From contig CM066733.1 in NCBI GenBank assembly GCA_033961575.1, positions 141,162,421-141,226,420 on the forward strand: a DNA stretch of 64,000 bases. Reading direction: 5' to 3'. Origin of the DNA: Aselliscus stoliczkanus. Its lineage: Eukaryota > Chordata > Mammalia > Chiroptera > Hipposideridae. Shown in pieces: positions 35,700 to 48,699 of this stretch. The notes beneath the pieces were generated by a model. That model searched no databases, had not been told where the DNA came from, and saw only the letters and a list, made by a program, of their open reading frames with translations. The translations under genes were made by a program, and so were the position numbers. Position 1 is the first letter of the stretch; each line of letters opens with the position of its first letter.

Positions 35700-36455
35700 T
35701 CCACAAATTTTCACATTATACCACTGCTTAGGAATCTGGTAACATTTGTGTTGCTTACTTTCCCTGGACCAAGTTATACTTTGATTTTTTAATTTTTTTT
35801 ATTTCAATGAGACAGAAAGTTCAGGATACCAAGACACAGAAACATGCTAAACAAACAGCTTTTATTCCCTATTAGAAATAATGCCCAAATGATATTTAAA
35901 CATTATTCACATTGTTTCTAACCTTTTGCTGAAAGGGAGAGACTTCAATGGATCAGCCATCTTGGCACCCACTTGAAGTGCTTCCTTGTCATAGAGATAT
36001 GAGTAGGCTTGCAGCCCAGACTTGTGTGGAATTTACAGCAGACAGAGAGGGCTTTCTGAGTCTTTTATATTTTTTAGTAGGGCAGAAGCACAGTAGATGA
36101 TTATATTTATATCTCCCAGATTAAATCTCATTGAGTTTTAAAGGGAAAAAGACAGCAGACCAACTACTTCTTAATAAATTAGGAGGACTCATGAGATTTC
36201 AGGATTTCAAACAGGAAATCTGTATGTATTACACATGCCCTGTCAATCCAACTACGTAAGTATGACAGGAAATGACACATGACTACCACCAATTTTGCTT
36301 AAGGACAGTCACTATAACATTATTATTTATTATTTCTTTTTGGAAGAGAAATTATTGCATAGTCATTAGGAGAAGTTAATTTCCTTTCTGGAAAAATTTT
36401 CCAAATATTCCATAATAGCTATGTTTGGTATGAAAATACATACCCTATGTATTTT
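35700..36455. other. Unassigned intron sequence
   Basis: No gene or confident repeat is seen. Confidence 0.4.
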
Positions 36456-36459
36456 TATT

Positions 36460-36900
36460 TCAAACATTTTTATTAACAAAGTAATACATGATTCCTGTAG
36501 ATAATTAGAAAACAATGATTAAAAATATAAAAACAATTATACATGATTTTACTATGTAAAGAAACCACTGTTAATATTTTCATGCCTATTCTTCAAACCT
36601 TCTGTATATATGTAAATAGCTATATATGTAAAATTGGCTTTACAGTTTGCATACTATTTTTAACATTTTTATACTTAACAATATGGTATAAATATTTTCT
36701 ATGGCATTGAATACATTTACATCATCCATGAAAATGTTTGCATGTATTCTTCAGATAAATACATAATAATCATTTAACCAGTCTCCTATTGTAAAACACA
36801 GTTGCTTTTGTTTATTTGCTATATTTTCCAATTATGTGCTATGATGAAGCTCCCCATAATTGGAACTTGGTAGACAATAAAATTATTTTCTGAAACCCAT
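36460..36900 (+). mobile_element. Old L1 3' UTR, sense
   Basis: L1ME-type 3' text: agtaatacatgattcctgta, gaaaccactgttaatatttt and aaccagtctcctattgtaaa. Confidence 0.6.
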
Positions 36901-37052
36901 ATTTCTGAGTCAAAAAATATGAATATAATTTAAAGCATCAATATTACAAGTTTTCCACTAAAAAGATGGGAAAAGTTTATACTACCATTAATAATATATG
37001 AGATTGCTCATTTCAGTGAAGTCTTGCTAAAACTAGGTATTATCATTAAAAA

Positions 37053-37053
37053 G

Positions 37054-37103
<50 letters not shown>
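37053..37103 (+). repeat. (CTAT)n microsatellite
   Basis: About twelve perfect ctat units. Confidence 0.98.
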
Positions 37104-37144
37104 GTGTGTATACATCTATATATGGACACACACGATGTAGTGTG

Positions 37145-37185
37145 TATGTTGTGTGTGCGTGTGTGTGTGTGTGTGTGTGTATGTG
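37145..37185 (+). repeat. (GT)n microsatellite
   Basis: Mostly perfect gt units with one gc interruption. Confidence 0.95.
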
Positions 37186-37189
37186 TATT

Positions 37190-37870
37190 TTGGAATACTT
37201 TTACTGAACTTATTGTTGCTAGATACAACCTCCCCAGTTTTGATTGTATATTTAGTGCCACACAGGCAGAGATAGTGGACAGGTGTGAAAGGGGCTGCCT
37301 CTGTGAACCTGTTTCCTCCCTGTAAAATCTGAAATGAAAAAAATGATGCTTTTTAAAAAGATTGATTAAGTTCTTTTGCATTTTTATACCACTTATGTTT
37401 TTCCTTCTCTAGCTTCTTTCTCTATACCATAACAAATTTAGGTTAGAGAAACAAAAAACTGAGTTATTGCAAAAAGCTCTAAAATTGATACAATGGCTGA
37501 AACTTAAGGAAGACTTACTATCAGAGACTCAATATAGGCAAACGTAGACTTGTGAATGCATTGCATAAACTCCAAAAGTCCACAAGTAAAATAAGAAAGG
37601 AGTTGCTTTGTGTAAGTGTGGCAGAAAACAGATCTAGGGACAACCTAGGAACAAGGTGACCATAGGTAGAGAGTGAAGCATTGCAGTTAAAGAAATAATC
37701 ACGAGCTTGAGTTTTATGAATAGAAACATGAAAGTAATGGAATCTAAAGCTTTTGGGTCATGCTAAAGCCTTATGTCCAATTTTATATCATACAACTTGA
37801 GAGAGATATGGAGAGTGAAATTAGGCCCCACTCCCTGAATTTTTTTCTATGTTTGGGAACTTTGCAATCA
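37190..37870. other. Unassigned intron sequence
   Basis: No gene or confident repeat is seen. Confidence 0.4.
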
Positions 37871-37874
37871 TTAA

Positions 37875-38040
37875 CACATATAATTTAATAACCATAACAA
37901 GTATTTGAGATCTGTTATGATCCCCATTTTACACAAGAAGAAATCAAAACTTAGATACAACACTTAAAGGCTATCTCTTCTTATCCAGGATCCAAGATGC
38001 AATCTGGGTTGATCTGCCTCTAACACTCATCCTCTTATTC
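37875..38040 (-). mobile_element. MIR fragment, antisense
   Basis: Antisense MIR order: atgatccccattttacacaa, gaagaaatcaaaacttagat, then caagatgcaatctgggttga. Confidence 0.55.
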
Positions 38041-38044
38041 CCTC

Positions 38045-39935
38045 AGCTATAAGGCATACCTGAAAATGTGATGAGGCAAAGGGCAAAGGTTACTTGGCCT
38101 GAATTCCATTGCATAGATATGACAGTCACTTTTTGCTAAATTTTCTTTCTTTCCTTTGGATTGTATAACTATATATATCCAAACTGGGATAATTAGAGGT
38201 AGGGTTGGGAAATTGCTAGTAAAGTGATTCCCTTTTATTCTCTGTGATGGCCCTGTGTGAGACAGTTCCTTCACTGACCTTGCATATGAATTTCCTTACA
38301 TGCTCCTAAGGCGGGTGATGACTCACTCACCTCTGACTGACCCATAATGCTGACTGCAGGTGTGTGGAGCGAGGCAAGGGAGCCATCACATTTTCTATGC
38401 ATTAAATGGGGAAAACAAATAAATTAAAAAGTTGCCAGGAAATATTAAAGTAATAGGGGTTATTTCTCTTGGAGAAGAAAAAGCTGAACTGTGGCTTTCA
38501 GAAATACTTCCAAAAAACAAAACAAAACAAACCAAAACTCATTCAAACTAGCTGATATCTGTCTCCACTGAGAATGAAGAGGAAATGGATTTAGATATCA
38601 TTGAAATGGATTTAGGTCAAAACGGAGAATTTTCTGATAACAATGGTTGTTGAATATTGCATTAGGTTTCCAGAACGCACTGAGAAAGCAACATTGTCCA
38701 ATTCATCCCAGGAGGCACATTAGTCAGTTTTCAGGACCTTGGACAGGGACTGGTCCGTGACCCTAGAGATTTAATCATGGGGGAGCCTAAGACTGCTATA
38801 GAATACCAACAGAGGAATGGAAGCATGAAGTAAGGCAGGAACTAAGGCAGTCTAGAGCATAAAACTAGTGGATCTTCAAAGTGAAAGCATTCCTTCTTTA
38901 AGGAAAATGAAAAAAAATTTTTTTTCCCTGTATGAATGTGTCTTCTCATATAATTGATGTATAAATATGTAGGGATGAGCCATGTAGAATGCTGTTGTTT
39001 GAACAGTATAATTTATGAAATTGCAATAACAAGATTTGAACTTGTTTCAATATGATGGTTGAAATGTTATTTTAGCCACGAAATGGAGCTCAGATTGTTT
39101 CTTAAATACATCCTTAATATTTTAAGAGTAGGAAAAAACCGCAATCAGTATAAGCACTAGTCTTCAGAGCCTGCTTTTGCCTCCATTGTAGTTCATACAG
39201 TTGATTATGAAATCCAAGACAATTTTATTTCATAGCTTGCTTGCTCAGTGCAACTTTGCTACCAGTTCATTACAAATCAATCTTTTATGAATGAATATCT
39301 GTTGACTTGGTTGGATAATAATCACACTAACTTCCTCTGCATCATATATAGCTTAGAAAATTGAATTGTGGCCCTTGTGTTTTCTCTTCTGAGATAGTTC
39401 TATAGTTTATCCACATTTCAATACCTTTCTTAACTTTGGCCTTTATAGACAATAATGTCCACTTCTGTTTATTTAAATACTTTTATCATTTTCAAACAAT
39501 GAGAATAATTTATAAACCTCATGTTCCTGCTCATAAATCTTCACACAAGTTCTGTTTAGAAGCTTAGTTTTTACAGAATATCTTGATTTGCTCCCTGTAA
39601 ATCTTTTTGTCACATAAGATAGAAATTTAGATTTTTTTCAACATATGTTAATTTTATATTTTATAGCCTTTGTCAGATGCCACTCTTCCCTTCCTGTCTC
39701 ATTCCCTAAGTTTTAGGCAACATCATCACAGTGATAAAGTCTGTTATAAAATCTGTTACAACACAGCAACATATAGCGCACTTCCATGTTGCAATCTTGT
39801 AGTGGTATGACAGATGCTTCACTAGAGATCCGTTATATAGAGTGTCATTCTGTAAACTGCGAACCTTCTGCTTCAGTGGAACTTCTCTACTGTTTCCTCT
39901 AACTAAATATACCTTTTGTGGATTCTTGTTCACTC
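38045..39935. other. Unassigned intron sequence
   Basis: No gene is supported. Contains isolated TGACTCA (about 38321) of AP-1 type and a low-complexity (CAAAA)n bit at about 38515; neither is convincing as a site on its own. Confidence 0.4.
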
Positions 39936-39939
39936 CTAT

Positions 39940-40160
39940 TCATCCTGACTACCAGTCCTTTGCTTACATTCTTCAAGGCCCAATTTCATTCCTATTTTCC
40001 CCAAGACGTATTCTCAGATCCTCTCTGCTCTCTTATTCTGAGATTTAGTATATGCTGTTTTTTATTTCCCATGCATCATACACAGACTATTATTTTTGCT
40101 GCATTTTGTATGTTTGTGTCATGCCTTCACCAGTATATTATAAGTCCATGTAAGGGGACA
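39940..40160 (+). mobile_element. L2 3' end fragment
   Basis: Sense L2 tail: acattcttcaaggcccaatt, ttccccaagacgtattctca, tattataagtccatgtaagg. Confidence 0.65.
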
Positions 40161-40164
40161 GTGT

Positions 40165-40335
40165 AAAATTTATATGTTAAATGCTAGACCCACCACTGTA
40201 TGACCTTAACTTCTTAGAGCTTTCATGTCCTCATCTGTAAAAGAGGAGCTATCACTTTTACATGGCATTGTTGTGATGAATAAATGAAATGCTTAGCTAT
40301 TTTAGCACAGTGCAGACATAGTAACTATTCATCAA
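40165..40335 (+). mobile_element. MIR SINE
   Basis: Sense MIR: ccaccactgtatgaccttaa, tgtcctcatctgtaaaagag, gttgtgatgaataaatgaaa. Confidence 0.75.
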
Positions 40336-41012
40336 TTTGAAGACAGAGCCCTGATACTTCTTGGGGACTCTTGAAGTGCAGAGCCCAGGGATTTTTTTCA
40401 AGTTGAGAGCTCAATAAACTATTTGCTGATTGAATGTAAATATGCAGCTCTCTACCAGGTCTGAGTGTTTACAATTACATTTCCCTTTTATCCTTTAAGA
40501 GTTTTATTGAAAGCTAGTTCTCTATATATTCACAGCTCCTTCCAGGGCTGCACAGAGAAGTATCTAAAGAAATTCTGCAATACCTGCAAAGGCAAGAGGA
40601 AGCCTGAAAGACAGGATGGAAAGGAGAGGGGAGGAAGAGAGGGCGGGCTCAGTGTTGAGTGTTTTAGTTTCACTGTGGCCTCTTTAGCTCAAGACCTGAT
40701 AGACAGGCAAAGAATACATGTCTCCTAGTTATCTTTCTACTTGTGGAAAATCTGTTTATATTTGAAGACTCAGAATAAAGGCACTTTCTTTTATTCCCTC
40801 AGCTTTATTGAGGTATAAGTGGCAAAATTATACACATTTAAAGCATACAATGTGATTATTTGATATACATATACATTGTAAAATGATTACCACAACCAAG
40901 TTAATTCACACATCCGTTACCTCACATTTATCTTTTTTTGTGTGTTTGGGGGGAATACATTTAAGATCTACGGTCCTAGCAAATTTTACATATACAGTAT
41001 ATATTATCACAT

Positions 41013-41758
41013 GCAAGTCCTGACAATTAAGTTTGCCAACTTGTTGCAATGATGTTACTAACTTTTAAAAAAAATTAGTTTCAGGTGTACAAAACAATGT
41101 AATAGTTAGACATTTACACCCCTCACAAAGTGATAGCCCCTTCCCCCAATCTATGACCCCTCTGACATTGTATATAGCTGGTACAGTTCCATTGACTCTG
41201 CTCCCTACTCTATACTCCACATCCTGTTGCTAACCTTTTTTGATACAGGAGAGATTATTCATTATGAATTTATACCAGCTGGACAAACAGTTAACCAAAT
41301 TTACTATTTGGAAGTGCTGAAAAGGCTGCGTGAAAAAGACGAAAGTGACCTGAACTTTTCGCGAGTAATTCATGGCTGTTGCATCACGACAATGCACCAG
41401 CTCACACAGCACTGTCTGTGAGGGAGTTCTTAGCCAGTTAACAAATAACTGTATTGGAACACCCTCCCTACTCACCTGATCTGGCCCCCAGTGATTTCTT
41501 TCTTTACCCAAAGATCAAGGAAATATTGAAAGGAAGACATTTTGATGACATTCAGGACATCAAGGGTAATATGATGACAACTCTGATGGCCATTCCAGAA
41601 AAAGAGTTCCAAAATTGCTTTTAAGGGTGGAGTAGGCACTGGCATCAGAGCATAGTTCCCCAAGGGAAATACTTTGATAGTGACCATAGTGATAATCAGC
41701 AATGAGGTATGTAGCACTTTTTCTAGGATGAGTTCACGAACTTAATTGTCCGACCTCG
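41013..41758 (+). mobile_element. Mariner deletion derivative with nested L1 piece
   Basis: Left end gcaagtcctgacaattaagt, right end cttaattgtccgacctcg followed by TA. After the left end it jumps to the last third of the transposase (GEIIHYEF...PAGQTVN, a KRLREKDESDL segment, the HDNAPAH block in a shifted frame, and an LAPSDFF third-Asp block at about 41488). The N-terminal half, with its helix-turn-helix and first Asp, is missing. An L1 3' fragment sits at 41067-41225. Confidence 0.88.
41067..41225 (-). mobile_element. L1 3' UTR fragment nested in the mariner
   Basis: Contains attagtttcaggtgtacaaa, the common L1 3' end motif, antisense. Flanked by gttactaactttt (41054-41066) and gttgctaaccttt (41226-41238), an aged target duplication. 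Confidence 0.8.
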
Positions 41759-42015
41759 TACACTATATATCATTAACTATATAGTCATCATAGTGTACAT
41801 TAGATCCCCAGGGTTAACTTATAACTGAAAGGTTGTTCCCTTTGACCAGCATCTCCCCAATTTTTCCTACTCCCCAGCCCTGGTAACCACCATTCCACTC
41901 ATCTCTGAGTTTGACTTTTTAGATTCCACAAATAAGTAAGATCATACAGTATTTATCATTCTATGTCTGGCTTATTTCACTTAGTATAATGTTCTCCTGG
42001 TTCATCCATGTTGTC

Positions 42016-42016
<1 letters not shown>

Positions 42017-42057
<41 letters not shown>
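42017..42057 (+). repeat. (GT)n microsatellite
   Basis: About 20 perfect gt units replacing L1 sequence between ttgtcactgt and atcacatttt. Confidence 0.98.
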
Positions 42058-42058
<1 letters not shown>

Positions 42059-42345
42059 CACATTTTCTTTATCCATTCATCCATTGATAGGCACTTAGGC
42101 AGTTTTTATACCTTGACTAATGTGAATAATGCTGCAAAGAACATGGGAGTGCAGATAGCTCTTTGAGATACTGATTATATTTCTTTGGATACATACCTAG
42201 CAGTGAGATTGCTGGATCCAATGGTAGTTCCATTTTTAAATTTTTGAGGAACTTCATAATGTCTTCCATAGTGGCTGTACCAATATGCAGTCCCACCAAC
42301 AGTGCACAAGGGTTCCCTTTTCTCCACATCCTCACTGACAAGTGG

Positions 42346-42475
42346 CACTTTCTGTAGGAAGCTTTTCCTGATTCCTAACCCCTAGCACCTCTTATGCTAG
42401 TCCTGGTCATGTTATTAGTTCTGCAGCTACTAAGTGAAAGTAACATGATTTGAAGCTTGTTGGAGGCAAGTCTCT
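42346..42475 (+). mobile_element. L2 3' end fragment
   Basis: Sense L2 tail: gaagcttttcctgattccta, cctagcacctcttatgctag. Confidence 0.6.
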
Positions 42476-42869
42476 TCCCATTTTGTATGGTCTCTATATC
42501 TAGTACTATTATCAATATAACGACTACAAACACTTGTTGTGGGAGTCAGATAAAATTATATTTATGAATGCAATTTTTAAAGTATAAAGATTTATAAAAA
42601 TACAGTTATCATGGTTGTTCTTCCTTTATTAGGGCTACCCTCATGGAAATTTATACATTAATCTTTTAGGGATCATGAGAGAAATGGGTTGTTTACACAT
42701 GACCCAATGTATGGGACTCAGCTTTCTATCAATTTGTGTAACAAAGAATTGCTATCCGAACAAGAAAATATAATAAAGAAAATGGGACAAATATTTCATG
42801 GAACCAATTGACCTATGCAGACACTTTTTTGGATTATGAAAATATACATGTTTAATTGCTTTTTGTGGT

Positions 42870-43035
42870 ATTTAGAGAAATGAATAGTAACCTAGGAGTC
42901 AAGTACTGTAGAACTGTTCCAGCTCTAACACAAACAAGCTTCACGCCCATTGGTGAGCTGTTTCCCCTCTCAGTGGCTCAGTTTCCTTGTCAGGAACCTG
43001 AGGGGTTTGGACAGAATATGTCTAAGGCCTTCACT
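42870..43035 (+). mobile_element. MIR fragment
   Basis: Sense MIR order: cctaggagtcaagtactgta, ttccagctctaacacaaac, gtggctcagtttccttgtca. Confidence 0.6.
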
Positions 43036-43039
43036 TGAT

Positions 43040-43975
43040 TTTTAAAACAAGGATTTCCTTTTTAATTGCATCAAATATTCTTGATCATTTATTCTGCATG
43101 TATTTTGATAAAAGGAATAAGTCTTCTGTGATTGAAGTACAAGGGTGGTACCTTCTCAGTAAGTTATTTCCCTTGTAACACTAACTTATGACAGACTGAC
43201 AGTGCCTTTTGCTGGGAGAGTTGGCTGGTGGTGTCTCTGTACCTCGCAGATTCCTGAACCTGCATTTATTGTGAGAAAGAGGCATCTGACTTCCTTACTC
43301 CTGCCCTCTCCTGCAGACAGATGAGGCATTTACTTGCCAGCTGCAGTTTTCGCCCTTATAATCAGTCAATGCCTCTTGTCTGAGCCTTGATGTGTTTCCA
43401 CAGTCCATGGAGCTATAGTTTGTGACATGCTAATACTCCTTTGTGGACTGTATTAGGCCACATAAAAATGGTTATATTAAAAGGCAAATACATTAAGTGA
43501 TAATTAATCTTATAAAAAAGAAAACAAGAAAGCTTTCTTTTCAAAATTAAAGGAAAATCTTATTAGGTTTTATTACAATGCCCATGAAACTTTTGTAGAG
43601 GCTGAAATTTAAGTCCTAAGTCCTTTTTTTGGGTAGTATCATTCTTTTAAAATTTTGACTTAACTATTGCTGTATTTATGTGATATGTACCTAAAGAATT
43701 TTTGAAAACTGCTTCCAGATTGTCCACAAAAAATTTGAGCTTCTCTGATCAACACTGAATATATTTGTGTCTTGTCAACACAGAGTATTATTAATTTGTG
43801 CTCTAGGACTTAATTCCCTATGGAATCAGACTGAAGCTAATCTCTAGCTGAGATGACAATCCTACTTGGAATTCCCCTCCTGTCATTCCCAGATTCTCTG
43901 GCTCCTCTTCTACTCATTAAATAACTTGAACAAGAATTTTCATCTCAGCTCTGTTTTTAGGGAGACTGACCTAAC
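43040..43975. other. Unassigned intron sequence
   Basis: No gene or confident repeat is seen. Confidence 0.4.
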
Positions 43976-43979
43976 ACAC

Positions 43980-45800
43980 TTGATTTAAAGGGAAAGAGAT
44001 TGAAATGAAGAATAGAGATTGGATTTGGAGCATTTTAGAGACATTGTCCACAGAAATGGATCCGCAGTAGAAGAGAAATATAGAAATCTGAACTCTTTTT
44101 AAGTTTTGTTGTTGAGCGACTTAGTGGATAATGGCACTAAAAGGCAGGTTTGGAAGGTAGAGAGGGAAAAAATTCTATTTCAGATATGTTAAGTTTGAGA
44201 TGCCTGTAAGTGGGTGCGTCAAGTAGGCAATTGAATGTACTAATCTTTTGTTCCAAACGGCAGTCCAGTCTGAAGATCTATACTTAAGATTCAACCCTGG
44301 TATTCAAACAGAGTTTGAAAGAATATGACTGATTGGGGGTACTTTGTGAGACTATAGTTGAAGAAGAAAAAGTTTCTCAGGACTGCATCCCAGTGTGACA
44401 ATATTTAGAAGCTGAGCAGAGAAAGCATATCTAGCAAATACTTTCAGGAGTCATCAGTGAGTGGTGAGGAAACTCTGAGAGGGCTGTGTCACAGAAAGTG
44501 AGAGGATAAAGTATTTCAAGGAGGGTGTGGCCAGCTGTTGGATTCAGCTGAAGGAGCCAGAGAACAGACTTTGAAATATGGCAACAGGGAAATTATTATT
44601 GACCTTGACAGGGGAAGAGTTTGAGGAGATTCTGAAGTGATGGGAATGAGATGAGTGGTAAAGGAGAGAATGGGTGATGATAAAGAGAACACATCGACCC
44701 AGACAGCTATTATTGCTGGGAACAGGAGCCGTGAAAGAGGTAGTGACTCAAGTGGAACAGAGTGAGGAGTCTTTTTTTTTTTTGATTGACACCATTAGAA
44801 GGGAGAAATTGATTTTACAAAAGAGAGGGGACAACTGCAGGAGGAAGTGCTTGAATAGACAAAAAGTGGCCCTGTCTTCATGAGCAGGATTTGGCTTCAT
44901 CCTGAAGCAGAAACACTTCAAATTTATAACAGAAAGAATGCCAGAGAATACGAGTGCCAATGAAGAAAGCTTCATAGATGTTGTGGCTGAAGTACTTTTT
45001 GTCTGGTTGTTTCTGTGTTCTTATTGAAATATGAAATGAAGATCCCAGCTGAGCTGGAGGTCACAGGCGGGGGTCAGTAGCTTGGAGATTTGAAGAGAGA
45101 AGAATAGGGATAAAAATAATCATGTTAGAGACTAGGAAAATTTGTTTACTGGGGAGATGTGGTATAATTTCCTTGGACTGTTGAGTGCCTCTTTTGGTAT
45201 ATAGGCTCATGAATTTGAAATAAAACCAGTCATCAAGATTGTGAGTTTTTCCAGCTATGTTTTGGTGCTCAGGTGTAAACATGGAATATGTGAATGGTTG
45301 AGTTTAACTAGCAGTAGGATTTTGTCAGGAAAACTTAAGGGAGCTAAAGAATTTTCAAGGGAATGATTATGAAGATAGGCTATAAGATCTAAACTGGGCT
45401 TAAAGGCAAACAAGAGGGAGGATAAAAGAAAAATAGGGAGGTAAATGGATTTGAGGTTTCTGTGAGGTTGGGTGAATGCTGCAGTATGGGTAGTAGAATA
45501 TATGAGCTTTAATGATAGGAGGGGATAAACAGAGACTGGGGTGTTTGACATCCACCTTCAGAGTTATTAATAACACTTATGATAATAAAGTCAAAAGTGT
45601 GGCTATAGAATTAGGTGGATTACAGGCAATATCATTGGGTGGAGGGAGTTGAGAAGCTGTGGGGACATAGTATTCAGTCATCTAGGTATCAAAATTCGTT
45701 AAATTGGGGAAGAGAGTAGAGATATACAGGACACTAAAATAGGGGCTAAATTCATCATTGAAATAGAGAAAGAACTGGCACAAGTTTTACTTCATTGATT
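43980..45800 (-). mobile_element. L2 LINE, antisense, long and degraded
   Basis: 44180-44650 has clear antisense L2 coding text (atgttaagtttgagatgcct, tcaagtaggcaattgaatgt, tttcaaggagggtgtggcca, ttattgaccttgacagggga). 45000-45800 is less clear and may be another part of the same or a different ancient LINE. No open frame remains. Confidence 0.6.
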
Positions 45801-45824
45801 ACTGAGTTCTATATTTTTTAAAGT

Positions 45825-45905
45825 GTAATTTTATTATAAGAATGATAGTAAAATAAAAATTACAACATAAAACGAGATCTCCCATAATCCCATCACTTCA
45901 TCAGA
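45825..45905 (+). mobile_element. Old L1 3' UTR fragment, sense
   Basis: Includes tacaacataaaacgagatct and cccataatcccatcacttca, a common L1ME-type 3' sequence. Confidence 0.5.
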
Positions 45906-46399
45906 GGATGTTGGATTTTGACTAAGCCATGTTATCTGTTTCTTGTCTATTTGGGCCTGACCAGGTATCCCATTGCCTTGCTTACTCACTCTTCATGGAA
46001 ATGAGGCCAGGCTTGCTATCACCAGGAGTGTCTGCCTCTTAATCAGGCAGCCAACTGAAGCCATCCCTCAGAGGAACAGGCCTTCTCATTGTCCTGGTTG
46101 ACCTCCAACCCCAATGTGCTCATCTCTCCCACGGTGCTAAACTTTGGGGCATCCGCTATTAATCAGGGCAGCGGTCCTTCATTTCTCAAAACTTGTTTCA
46201 CTGGGATGCCCTAGTGCGATAGTCTCTCATTATTTTCACAGAGTTGATCATTGGATTACATTTGATTGCTCTCGTGATCCATCCAGATTTTCCATCAGTT
46301 CCAGTTATATTTACAAATTATTTGGCAAGTCCGTCCTCTCCATTCCATGACTAATAAATCCTTATTCGTTGTGAGTGTTGCTGCTGCCAGGTTGTCTTG
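45906..46399 (+). other. GRM1: Exon-proximal intron, repeat-free
   Basis: About 490 bp of non-repetitive intron next to the acceptor. It has higher complexity than the surroundings, with no coding potential in the receptor frame. Intronic splicing signals are plausible here but none can be proved. Confidence 0.5.
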
Positions 46400-46684
<285 letters not shown>

Positions 46685-46691
46685 TCAATCA

Positions 46692-46693
<2 letters not shown>

Positions 46694-46731
<38 letters not shown>

Positions 46732-46753
46732 CTCGCTCTCGCTCTCGCTCTCG

Positions 46754-46834
<81 letters not shown>

Positions 46835-46839
46835 AGAGA
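46694..46839 (+). repeat. Compound microsatellite (CT)n(GCTCTC)n(CT)n(CA)n(GA)n
   Basis: About 146 bp made of a CT run (46694-46728), a hexamer array gctctc (46729-46760), a second CT run, about 21 CA units (46788-46830) and a short GA run. It starts 18 bases after the GRM1 donor. It yields false Leu/Ser and Glu/Arg frames. Confidence 0.98.
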
Positions 46840-46859
46840 ACTGAACTCCAAAGAGGGTA

Positions 46860-47875
46860 ATACGTGCTCTACTGGGTTGAACATTAGTTCCTGGATCTCA
46901 CTGAGAGTGGGGCTATTGTCGTTTTCCTGATAGACAAGTGCAGTCAGTGACAAGATGATAAGGCTATTTCAGAAAAGGGATGGGGGGGGGGCGGCAGGTA
47001 GGGAGGGAAGTTGCCAGAATGTTTGGGCCTGGAGAACTATTATTTTTGTTTATTTCCCACCCTACCCCCAACACACACACACACTTATGTCTTCATACAT
47101 CCTAAACATAGAAATCTTAATGGGTATTGGTGGATGGAGGTCGGCAGTGAATATGAAAATGTGTATTAAGATTTGAAATTTAAAGGGTTGGCTAAATGCA
47201 AATGAAAACATGTGTTTGAACTTTGGAACTTGATAGTATAATTTTTTACACTTATACGATGGCTAATGGTGATGCTTTCAAAATGTGATTTCTGGAATTG
47301 TGTGTGTGTGTGTGGGGTGGTTCCGAAATCTCTGCTCTTCTTTCTAGCTCATATGTACTTAATGTGGAAATAGATTTTCAGTATCATTGTACTTTTCATA
47401 GCAGTTTTGACCTAACAGGTCTCTTGTTTAATCTTCCATCTTCTAATATTGTGTAAAGGAACTGGTAAAATGTTCCAAGGAACTTACTGAATTTCCCTGA
47501 ATGAAAGCCACCACTGATCTCTGACCCTGTCACGCTCATCTCCCAGATCTCTTTTTATCCTCCCAATTCCTCTACTTGCTAGAGAGTATATTCAGTCTCA
47601 CCCCGTGAAGAACCTCAACTGCCATCCCTCTTTAGGAAATGGCGTAGTGCTGTTGGCCTCCTCAGTGGACCATTCCCTCCCATCCTTGCACTTGTGGTAA
47701 TGACTGCAATAGTAAGATTAATGTCACCATCATCTGGAAGTAGGGGCACAGGACACCTCAAAGACTTTTGAGAAGGTAGGCTAGGAATACAACTAAATGA
47801 GTAAAGAAACAACAACAATAAAAAATCATCATTAATTATTTAGAAGGGTATTTTATCCCATAACCATTCTGCAGT
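46860..47875. other. GRM1: Intron with short simple repeats
   Basis: A G run at 46981-46990, short (AC)n at 47071-47083 and (TG)n at 47300-47313. No gene or clear interspersed repeat. Confidence 0.45.
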
Positions 47876-47879
47876 TTCA

Positions 47880-48215
47880 TTTTAAAATAGAAACAGACTC
47901 ACAGGAACAGAGAACAAACTAATAATTACCAGAGGAGAGAGGGATGGGAGGATGGGTGAAAAAAGTAAAGAGGAATAAGATATAAACTTCTCATGATAAA
48001 ATAAGTCATGGGGATGTAATGTACAGAATAGGAAAAACGGTCAATAATATCATAATAATTTTGCATGGTGATAGATGTTTGGTTACTGAACTTACTGTGT
48101 TGATAATGTCATAAGGTATATAAATGTCAGATCACTATGTTATATAGTTGAAACTAATGTAATATTGTATGTCCACTACAGTTTAATAAAAAATAAATTA
48201 AAAAAATAAATGTAA
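47880..48215 (+). mobile_element. L1 3' end, sense
   Basis: Sense L1 tail: aatagaaacagactcacagg, ggttactgaacttactgtgt, tatatagttgaaactaatgt, ending in A-rich sequence. Confidence 0.8.
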
Positions 48216-48429
48216 GAAAATAATTCTAGCACTTATTGAGACAGTAAATTCATGTGGTAATAAATTTAAAAAAATACTCTTTAGATATGAGGAGGTATGG
48301 CATCAATGGCAAAGTATAATTCAAGATTAAAATTAGTGAGTTTGGGTAAAATTGGCACACTGCCTCAAAGCATCATTTTGATATCATCAGCATGATGCAG
48401 TGTGTGTAGCTACTTAAGAAATCAAGTCT

Positions 48430-48665
48430 TTTAAAAAAAAATATTTATTTATTTTTTTAATTCTTTTATTGTGAGATAAAAATTAAAAAAAAATTAGTTT
48501 CAGGTGTACAGCGCAGTGCAATAGTTATACTTTTTACCCCTTAAAGTAATAACCCACCACCCCCAACTCACCACTCCACTCTCCCCCCACCATATCATAC
48601 ATATCTATTACAATTCCCTCGACTCCATTCCACACTATATTCCACATCCCTTGACTATATAAAAA
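48430..48665 (-). mobile_element. L1 3' UTR, antisense
   Basis: Starts T-rich, then attagtttcaggtgtacagc and the C-rich downstream 3' UTR block with caccatatcatacatat. Confidence 0.75.
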
Positions 48666-48699
48666 AAATAAAAGTAGTTCCAAATTTATGGAGGACTTA

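Larger units (their letters stand above)
40797..42345 (-). mobile_element. L1 LINE 3' part, antisense, carrying a mariner
   Basis: Antisense L1 3' UTR (agctttattgaggtataagt) and ORF2 end (gaataatgctgcaaagaaca, gcagtgagattgctggatcc, agtcccaccaacagtgcaca). A mariner (41013-41758) and a (GT)n repeat (42017-42057) lie inside. The element is 5'-truncated near 42345. Confidence 0.88.

Noticed and set aside
37053..37185. Possible CRISPR-like array
   Set aside because: Simple microsatellites with no spacers, in a vertebrate genome.
38300..38400. Enhancer based on TGACTCA
   Set aside because: A single 7-bp motif is expected by chance in 64 kb.
41227..41421. Functional mariner transposase
   Set aside because: Only a C-terminal fragment: the first catalytic Asp and DNA-binding half are deleted and the frame breaks before the last Asp.
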